Shown here piece after piece: positions 1-4,720 of a stretch of DNA of 6,275 bases. The stretch lies in the NCBI GenBank assembly GCA_016791465.1, contig JAEUWE010000182.1:1-6275 (forward strand), in the 5' to 3' direction. The position numbers and the translations under genes are program-made. Origin of the DNA: Pseudobdellovibrionaceae bacterium (GTDB lineage: Bacteria; Bdellovibrionota; Bdellovibrionia; Bdellovibrionales; JAMPXM01). Within the stretch, counting starts at the first letter, position 1, and the number at the start of each line of letters is the position of its first letter. The notes beneath the pieces are model-generated. The model had not been told where the DNA came from, did no database searches, and was given only the letters and a program-made list of their open reading frames with translations.

Positions 1-752
1 TGAACACCCTCCATCAAGCGATGCCCAATTTCGTTGAGTGTCTGATCGCTCGCGCGAAGCTCATCGGCGCCAATCCCGCTGAGCGCAATCGACTCGTCAT
101 GGTTTGGCGTCATCACTTCGACGCCCTGATAGGTCGCAAGCGGTGTCGAGCGATAGGGGTCGGCTAGAACTTTCACACCGCGCTTTTTTGCAAGCGCGAC
201 AGCTTTTCCGACCAATGACTCGCTGATCACACCTTTGGCGTAGTCTTGAATGATCAGCGCCACACACTTCGGCGACGCCAATGCGTTTTCAATCTTCGCT
301 AAAACCTGAGTCTCGATATTCGGCGCCAGGAACTTCCGCTGCTCATAGTCGACACGCACGATGTGGTGGTTTTGTACCATCACTCGTAGTTTGCGCGTTG
401 TCGGACGCGAGCCATCCACCACCAAGTGGTCGACCGGAACCTTGGCCGCAAGCAGGAGTTCGCGCAGTTGCACAGCGCCCTTATCGTCCCCAACAACCGA
501 AACCAGGCGAGGAACACCACCCAAACCGCTTACGTTTTGAGCAACGTTGGCCGCGAGACCAAGGCGAGACTCTTCCTTTTCCACTTCAACGACCGGCACC
601 GGTGCTTCAGGACTGATTCGACGCACCTGGCCCAAAGTGTACTCATCGACACCCGAATCGCCCACGATAACGACCTCGCGTCCCGCCAAATCCGGCAAAC
701 GCGCCAGCAATGTCTTTGTAAATGAACTCATGGCCATACGAGTCACGGTCAT
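1..752 (-). CDS. rfaE1: D-glycero-beta-D-manno-heptose-7-phosphate kinase (HldE/RfaE domain I), C-terminus cut by window edge
   Basis: This PfkB/ribokinase-family sugar kinase is read on the minus strand, and 250 codons are visible without a stop. The family phosphorylates heptose 7-phosphate at C1 with ATP, a cytoplasmic step toward ADP-heptose for the LPS inner core. Family marks seen are GDSGVDEY (residues 31-38; usually GDVMLDxY), the diagnostic RISPEAPVPVVEV (45-57), a variant of the GGAANV motif reading GLAANV (65-70), TTRKLRV, the DYAKGV stretch and the TPNHDE motif. The catalytic GAGD region lies beyond the window. It is therefore not visible whether this is kinase-only (HldA/RfaE1) or bifunctional HldE with a cytidylyltransferase domain. 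In-frame ATGs lie at 779, 752, 737 and 731. I chose 752 because AGGGAG sits 8 bases upstream, while the others have no Shine-Dalgarno. The next gene, glutamate dehydrogenase, is divergent. Confidence 0.93.
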   Translation of the reverse strand, partial: MTVTRMAMSSFTKTLLARLPDLAGREVVIVGDSGVDEYTLGQVRRISPEAPVPVVEVEKEESRLGLAANVAQNVSGLGGVPRLVSVVGDDKGAVQLRELLLAAKVPVDHLVVDGSRPTTRKLRVMVQNHHIVRVDYEQRKFLAPNIETQVLAKIENALASPKCVALIIQDYAKGVISESLVGKAVALAKKRGVKVLADPYRSTPLATYQGVEVMTPNHDESIALSGIGADELRASDQTLNEIGHRLMEGV

Positions 753-760
753 ACGAACGG

Positions 761-766
761 CTCCCT
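761..766 (-). promoter_or_regulatory. Shine-Dalgarno of heptose kinase gene
   Basis: AGGGAG on the minus strand lies 8 bases before the ATG at 752. It decides the start among four in-frame ATG codons. I saw no convincing promoter for this gene. The best candidate is a TTGGCG with a poor TTGTAT 18 bases further on, which is too weak to call. Confidence 0.6.
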
Positions 767-854
767 GCTTTTGGCCCATACAACCACGAACGCCCGGACC
801 TCGCCAAGGTCTTAACCTCTCGCGGCGTCGAAGGCTGGCCTAGAGCTACGACAC

Positions 855-883
855 TTGCCAACCCGTCCACCCTCTCGTGTAAT
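855..883 (+). promoter_or_regulatory. Sigma-70-type promoter of glutamate dehydrogenase
   Basis: The -35 element TTGCCA (855-860) and the -10 element TGTAAT (878-883) each match the consensus at 5 of 6 positions and are separated by exactly 17 bases. Transcription would start near 890, leaving a leader of about 28 bases before the ATG at 918. The position also shows that the in-frame TTG at 855 cannot be the translation start, because it is the -35 box. Confidence 0.7.
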
Positions 884-901
884 GGTACGGCTTCAACATT
901 C

Positions 902-908
902 AGGGGGA
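902..908 (+). promoter_or_regulatory. Shine-Dalgarno of glutamate dehydrogenase
   Basis: The purine tract AGGGGGA ends 9 bases before the ATG at 918. It supports that ATG over the in-frame ATG at 882, which overlaps the -10 box and has no Shine-Dalgarno. Confidence 0.6.
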
Positions 909-917
909 TCGGTTTCC

Positions 918-2231
918 ATGTCCAATTCGGTAACGCCAAATGCACCAACGTCGAATCATTCGCACACCGAACACGAAGAGCTCTATCAAGGCGAGATGTT
1001 CGATAACACCATCAAAATTCTCGACAACGCAGCAAACGTTATCAATTGCGACCCGAACGTTTTGGCGCGTTTAAAGCGTCCAAAGAAAGCCGTAATCGTT
1101 TCGGTTCCCGTCCGCATGGACGACTACCGCGTGAAGGTTTTCACCGGCTTCCGCGTTCAGCATTCCTCCACTCTTGGCCCGTACAAGGGCGGTATTCGTT
1201 ACCACCAAGATGTATCGCTGTCTGAAGTTGCTGCTCTCGCGACGCTCATGACCTTTAAGTGTTCACTTTTGAATCTTCCACTCGGCGGCGGCAAAGGCGG
1301 CGTGAAAGTCGATCCAACAAAACTGTCCCGTACAGAAAAGCAGAACCTCACTCGTCGCTACACGTCTGAGCTCGGCACACTGATCGGCCCCCGCGTCGAC
1401 ATCCCTGCTCCCGACATGGGAACGGATGCGCAGACCATGGCGTGGATCATGGACACTTACTCACAAGAGGTCGGCAACTCCGAACCCGGCGTCGTCACCG
1501 GTAAACCGATCGAGATCGGCGGCTCACTTGGCCGAAACGGCGCAACCGGTCTTGGCGTGGTCTTTATCACCGAAAAAGCTCTTGAGAAAATCGGCATGAA
1601 AATGTCGGGCATCACCATGGTGATCCAGGGCTTCGGTAACGTCGGTTCGCACGCAGCCCTTTACGCTCACCAGCGCGGCGCTAAAGTCATCGCGGTTAGT
1701 GACGTTTCGGGCGGTATCCACAACCCAAGCGGACTCAATGTTCCTGAACTTCTCAAGTATGTCGCTGAACACAAAGTCGTTCGCGGCTTCCCTGGAAGCG
1801 AGCCGATTTCAAACGAAGATCTGCTCACCTTGAAATGCGATGTCCTGGCTCCGTGCGCGATGGAAAACCAGATCAGCGAAACCAACGCCCACAAGATCCA
1901 AGCAAAAATCATCACTGAAGGCGCCAACGGCCCAACAAACAACGCGGCAACAAAAATCCTCACCGAGCGCGACGTCATGATCTGCCCCGATATCCTCGCC
2001 AACGGCGGCGGCGTTATCGTGTCGTACTTTGAGTGGGTTCAGGGCATGCAGCAGTTCTTCTGGAGCGAAAACGAAGTCAACGATCGCATGAAGCAGATCA
2101 TCAACGGCGCGTTCGACAAAGTTTGGGAACTCAAGACCGAGAAGAAGGTCGACATGCGCACAGCCGCCATGGCGCAAGCCGTTCGCCGCCTCGAGCGCGC
2201 GATGCTGTTGCGCGGTCTGTATCCTCGTTAA
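918..2231 (+). CDS. gdhA: Glutamate dehydrogenase (Glu/Leu/Phe/Val dehydrogenase family)
   Basis: A complete 437-residue protein, normal for the hexameric glutamate dehydrogenases that convert glutamate to 2-oxoglutarate plus ammonia with NAD(P). The N-terminal dimerisation/substrate domain has GPYKGG with K90, TFKC with K114, PLGGGKGG with catalytic K126 and PAPDMGT with catalytic D166. This spacing matches the K89/K113/K125/D165 set of the Clostridium symbiosum enzyme. A GGSLGR-xx-ATG stretch leads into the Rossmann domain, with GFGNVG at 238-243. The second beta strand ends in VSD (D262), a form found in both NAD- and NADP-using members, so the cofactor cannot be assigned. ANGGGVIVSYFEW near the C-terminus carries the conserved glutamate-contacting Ser. 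The first 20 or so residues are Ser/Asn/His-rich and poorly conserved. The gene looks monocistronic, with its own promoter and a strong terminator. The symbol is assigned by function; RocG/GudB-type is equally possible. Confidence 0.96.
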   Translation: MSNSVTPNAPTSNHSHTEHEELYQGEMFDNTIKILDNAANVINCDPNVLARLKRPKKAVIVSVPVRMDDYRVKVFTGFRVQHSSTLGPYKGGIRYHQDVSLSEVAALATLMTFKCSLLNLPLGGGKGGVKVDPTKLSRTEKQNLTRRYTSELGTLIGPRVDIPAPDMGTDAQTMAWIMDTYSQEVGNSEPGVVTGKPIEIGGSLGRNGATGLGVVFITEKALEKIGMKMSGITMVIQGFGNVGSHAALYAHQRGAKVIAVSDVSGGIHNPSGLNVPELLKYVAEHKVVRGFPGSEPISNEDLLTLKCDVLAPCAMENQISETNAHKIQAKIITEGANGPTNNAATKILTERDVMICPDILANGGGVIVSYFEWVQGMQQFFWSENEVNDRMKQIINGAFDKVWELKTEKKVDMRTAAMAQAVRRLERAMLLRGLYPR

Positions 2232-2234
2232 GCG

Positions 2235-2253
2235 AAAGGTACATTGTACCTTT
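2235..2253. repeat. 19-base perfect inverted repeat just after glutamate dehydrogenase
   Basis: The arms AAAGGTACA and TGTACCTTT flank a single T. The repeat begins 3 bases after the dehydrogenase stop codon. As RNA it could form an 8-bp stem with a 3-base loop followed by only a short U run, so it would be at best a weak terminator. It could equally be a protein-binding site or a 3'-end stabilising structure. Confidence 0.6.
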
Positions 2254-2273
2254 TGGCGACCTGTCGCATTATC

Positions 2274-2304
2274 AGCCCGTGTCTTTGGACGCGGGCTTTT
2301 TTTT
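2274..2304 (+). terminator. Intrinsic terminator of glutamate dehydrogenase
   Basis: The 10-bp stem AGCCCGTGTC / GACGCGGGCT contains one T-G wobble and has a TTTG tetraloop. Eight T residues follow (2297-2304), the last stem base being the first of them. This is a textbook rho-independent terminator, placed 42 bases after the stop codon. Confidence 0.95.
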
Positions 2305-2329
2305 GCCGTGGAGTTATCCGGAGTGCGGA

Positions 2330-2371
2330 TGACACGCGTCAGCTTCCGGCGCCGGAAGCTGACGTGCGTTA
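2330..2371 (-). repeat. 28-base perfect palindrome with extended stem at the esterase gene end
   Basis: Positions 2337-2364 form a perfect palindrome with 14-base half CGTCAGCTTCCGGC. Pairing extends outward through two wobbles and one mismatch to 2330 and 2371, taking in the TAA stop codon of the esterase. As minus-strand RNA it would form a very stable hairpin with a GCGC tip directly at the gene end. Neither strand has a T run after it, so it is not a standard intrinsic terminator. It may act as a 3'-end structure or as a DNA-level site. Confidence 0.75.
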
Positions 2372-3061
2372 CTTGCTCTCGCTGTATAGTGGTTTCATCG
2401 CCGCGACAACACGCTCGCAGACTTTGGCGTAGCCGGCGTCATTTGGATGAATGGGATCAGTCATATAACGAGAGTCTTTCCAAAGACCTTGGAGAATATC
2501 AGGGACGTAAACAACCCCTTCAGCTGCTGCCACTGCCGCAATCTTGGGGAGGCGTGCAGCCTCTGGAGTCGGCGGGTTTAGCCCAAGCTGAATGACCAGC
2601 ACACCCTTATCTGTCAGCTGACGATAGAACCTGCGCAAGTTCTCAAGTGTTTCCTCTTCAGGAAACGCCTGTCCATCCGCCGCGAGAAGAACATCGTTAC
2701 CACCAAGACTGAGGACGACGACCCGCGGTTTTAGTTCCGCCAATGATGAGAAAAGATCCGATGTTTGTCGTGTGGTTAAACCATCCTGAGCGACCGTGAA
2801 AACGTTGCTAAGACTCATTTCACGCCGCAAACATTGTTCTATCGTCGACGCCGGCTTCTGCGCTCCCGTCCCTACAGCCAGACTGTCTCCAACCACCGCA
2901 ACCGCGCTCTTACTGTTACGTGGCTTAGGGTTCTTGATCTCAACTTTCGGCACTGGTCCACCTGATGAGGAGCCGCCAGAGCATCCGACACAAAAAATAG
3001 AAACAAAAATTGAACCGAAACCAAGAAGGATGCCTGCCCGCCGATTGAAGCCCAAGTACAT
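2369..3061 (-). CDS. SGNH/GDSL-family esterase, predicted lipoprotein (TesA-like)
   Basis: A 230-residue secreted hydrolase. The N-terminus MYLGFNRR plus a hydrophobic stretch (9-26) ends at CVGC, a lipobox-like site that would lipidate Cys27. A Ser/Gly/Pro-rich linker follows. The SGNH blocks are all present: block I GDSL (58-61) with nucleophile Ser60, block II Gly94 in AQDGLTT, block III GGND (120-123) with Asn122, and block V DPIHP (202-206) with Asp202 and His205. The arrangement resembles E. coli TesA (thioesterase/arylesterase), but the substrate cannot be read from sequence. The start is the ATG at 3061, which has a perfect GGAGGT 7 bases upstream and puts the basic residues directly before the hydrophobic core. 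The longer start at 3079 (GTG) has no Shine-Dalgarno. The gene converges on glutamate dehydrogenase and diverges from the kinase gene. The Cys at lipobox -3 is unusual, so lipidation is less certain than export. Confidence 0.92.
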   Translation of the reverse strand: MYLGFNRRAGILLGFGSIFVSIFCVGCSGGSSSGGPVPKVEIKNPKPRNSKSAVAVVGDSLAVGTGAQKPASTIEQCLRREMSLSNVFTVAQDGLTTRQTSDLFSSLAELKPRVVVLSLGGNDVLLAADGQAFPEEETLENLRRFYRQLTDKGVLVIQLGLNPPTPEAARLPKIAAVAAAEGVVYVPDILQGLWKDSRYMTDPIHPNDAGYAKVCERVVAAMKPLYSESK

Positions 3062-3068
3062 CGGAAAT

Positions 3069-3074
3069 ACCTCC
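3069..3074 (-). promoter_or_regulatory. Shine-Dalgarno of esterase gene
   Basis: GGAGGT on the minus strand lies 7 bases before the ATG at 3061. This strong match selects the internal ATG over the GTG at 3079 and the ATG at 3076. I saw no convincing -35/-10 pair upstream of it. Confidence 0.85.
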
Positions 3075-3213
3075 ATCACAATTAAAACTAATCGGAATGC
3101 GTCACGGCTCTATCGGGAGTCTTTCAATGAGACAACGGGACATCCGCTAAAAGTAAAACGATCCCAGGCCCATGAAAATTCTGCTCTACGCGGCGACGGC
3201 ACCGGCACTATCC

Positions 3214-3229
3214 ATGACAGATTTGTCAT
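3214..3229. promoter_or_regulatory. Operator-like inverted repeat before the kinase start
   Basis: ATGACA and TGTCAT form a perfect 6-base inverted repeat around a GATT spacer, ending 3 bases before the kinase ATG. Its position in the short region between the divergent esterase and kinase genes suits a dimeric regulator site. A 12-base symmetric match can also arise by chance, and no regulator family is recognised. Confidence 0.35.
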
Positions 3230-3232
3230 ACC

Positions 3233-4720
3233 ATGGTAAATGCGGGGATGCTCAACACTCCAACGACCGACCGCGCTTATCCCGGGTTTGAACTCAAACG
3301 CTTGCTTGGTGTCGGCGCGACGGCCGAAGTCTTCGCCGCGATGAACCTCACTCGGCACATGCCGGTGGCGCTCAAGGTCTTCTCTCCTATGGTCTCGCGC
3401 GATCCTGAGTTGGTGAAACGCCTTGAGGATGAGGCGGCGATCTTGTCACGCCTCAAACACCCCAACGTCGTTTCAACCTATGGCGTGCGCAACGAGGGCG
3501 GCTCTTTTGCGCTCGAGCTGGAGTTGATCGAAGGGCAGGATCTTCGACAGTGGATGATGGGCACAGCCAAAGAGTTGCAGCTGATCGAACCGAAGCTCTG
3601 GGTTTTAGCACAGATCGCGCGCGGGCTGGGCGCTGCGCACGAGATCGGCGCTCTCCACCGCGATCTGAAGCCTGAGAACATTCTGCTCTCACTCACCGGC
3701 GAAGTTAAAATCACTGATTTTGGTCTCGCACGAACTGTGACACGGGTGACACTGACCCGAGTTGGCCTTCTCGTTGGTTCGCTTGGCTATCTTGCACCCG
3801 AAGTGATCAACGGCTTTCGCGCAAGCGAGCAGTCCGATCTCTACTCACTTGGGGTGATGGCCTATGAGCTTCTCGCAGGCGAAGCTCCTTTTATTGGAGA
3901 GACACCGCAAACCCTGATTCAACTTATGACCAATGGTCGCTTCACTCCACTTTGCGAGCGAGCACCACATGTTCCGCTGGCCATCGGTCATCTGGTGGAT
4001 CGAACACTCAATCCAAAACCAGAGTTCAGACCAGCGACTGTTTGGGAGTTTGAAGCAGCGCTCATGAATGAGCTCAGCCGAAGCGGCATTCTGCGGTTTT
4101 CAAAAGCCGTCCTCGCGGAAAGCATTTCGGCCTCAGGCTTTGAGCATCAGACCGAAGCTCTTCGCGAAAAACACCTCGGCTTGATCACTCGCCTCAAGAC
4201 GCCAGAAGCCTCGGCGTCTGATCTTGCGGAATTCCATCGGTTATTTCCGAATGATGAGGAGCTTCCTACGCTCATTGCGACTTTTGGAGCAAAGAACTCA
4301 AATCAGCTCGGACAAAAGCGAAAACTTGCCCGCGCCGCTACAGCGATTGCGGCTGTCGGCGGCCTTTCAGCGGCTCTTTCATTCCGGAGCTGCAGTGATC
4401 AGGCAGCTGAAATTCATGTCACGCAGGCATCACCCGCGATTAGTAAACCCTCTTCGACCGAAGTCGCAATACCAGCGGCGACGCCAGCGCATACACCAAA
4501 GCCCGCTCCCGAAAAAGGCACGCTGTCGTTTGAGGTACCGGACGACGTCAGCGTGTATGTTCGAAACGAGCTCGTGCCTCGAGACCGACTCAGGCGCTAC
4601 CGGATCGCTCCAGGGCAGTATCCGATGCGAATTGAAAAAGAAGGCTTCCTGCCTATTGAAGGGCAGGTCGATGTCAAAGCGGGACGTGTCTCGGTGATTC
4701 GCGCCGGAGGTGCCCAGTGA
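3233..4720 (+). CDS. Transmembrane Ser/Thr protein kinase with C-terminal PEGA domain
   Basis: A 495-residue Hanks-type kinase. The catalytic domain (about 19-283) has the glycine loop GVGATAEV (26-33), Lys48 in VALKV, helix-C Glu67, HRDLKPEN (142-149) with catalytic Asp144, DFG (162-164) and APE (188-190), so it should be active. The P+1 segment reads GSLGYLAPE instead of the common GTPxYMAPE. After a cytoplasmic linker, KRK (362-364) precedes an Ala-rich hydrophobic stretch (366-384), a likely single membrane pass. A Pro/Ala/Thr-rich linker and a PEGA-like domain (about 428-495, with APGQYPMRIEKEGF) follow, predicted to lie outside the inner membrane. This layout is common in Myxococcota and Bdellovibrionota. 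The start is the ATG at 3233 or the ATG at 3248; neither has a Shine-Dalgarno, and an in-frame stop at 3215 excludes anything longer. The stop overlaps the next gene, a sigma-54 activator, by 4 bases. That activator is a plausible substrate or partner, which is inference from position. Confidence 0.95.
   Translation: MVNAGMLNTPTTDRAYPGFELKRLLGVGATAEVFAAMNLTRHMPVALKVFSPMVSRDPELVKRLEDEAAILSRLKHPNVVSTYGVRNEGGSFALELELIEGQDLRQWMMGTAKELQLIEPKLWVLAQIARGLGAAHEIGALHRDLKPENILLSLTGEVKITDFGLARTVTRVTLTRVGLLVGSLGYLAPEVINGFRASEQSDLYSLGVMAYELLAGEAPFIGETPQTLIQLMTNGRFTPLCERAPHVPLAIGHLVDRTLNPKPEFRPATVWEFEAALMNELSRSGILRFSKAVLAESISASGFEHQTEALREKHLGLITRLKTPEASASDLAEFHRLFPNDEELPTLIATFGAKNSNQLGQKRKLARAATAIAAVGGLSAALSFRSCSDQAAEIHVTQASPAISKPSSTEVAIPAATPAHTPKPAPEKGTLSFEVPDDVSVYVRNELVPRDRLRRYRIAPGQYPMRIEKEGFLPIEGQVDVKAGRVSVIRAGGAQ
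4706..4711 (+). promoter_or_regulatory. Shine-Dalgarno of sigma-54 activator inside kinase gene
   Basis: GGAGGT lies 5 bases before the GTG at 4717, within the last codons of the kinase gene. It supports the GTG start and the GTGA stop/start overlap, implying translational coupling. Confidence 0.8.

Noticed and set aside
855..917. N-terminal extension of glutamate dehydrogenase from a TTG at 855
   Set aside because: The TTG is the -35 box of a well-formed promoter whose transcript would start near 890. The ATG at 918 has a Shine-Dalgarno and gives a family-typical length.
643..948. Minus-strand 101-residue open frame across the divergent promoter region
   Set aside because: Out of frame with the clear heptose kinase, crosses the dehydrogenase promoter and shows no recognisable motif.
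1667..2177. Long minus-strand open frames opposite glutamate dehydrogenase
   Set aside because: Antisense shadows of a strongly conserved gene, with low-complexity translations and no Shine-Dalgarno or family features.
3062..3079. Longer esterase start at the GTG (3079) or ATG (3076)
   Set aside because: These would place the perfect GGAGGT inside the coding region, have no Shine-Dalgarno of their own and separate the N-terminal Arg pair from a typical signal-peptide start.
3080..3232. Sigma-70 or sigma-54 promoter for the kinase-activator unit
   Set aside because: I looked for TTGACA/TATAAT pairs and for GG-N10-GC sigma-54 sites and found none convincing, so no promoter is annotated.
2796..3239. 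147-residue plus-strand open frame opposite the esterase
   Set aside because: Lies antisense to the esterase 5' half and its signal peptide; its translation is basic and featureless.
4224..4697. 157-residue plus-strand frame inside the kinase gene
   Set aside because: Alternate-frame shadow of the kinase linker and PEGA region; Arg/Ser-rich without domain features.
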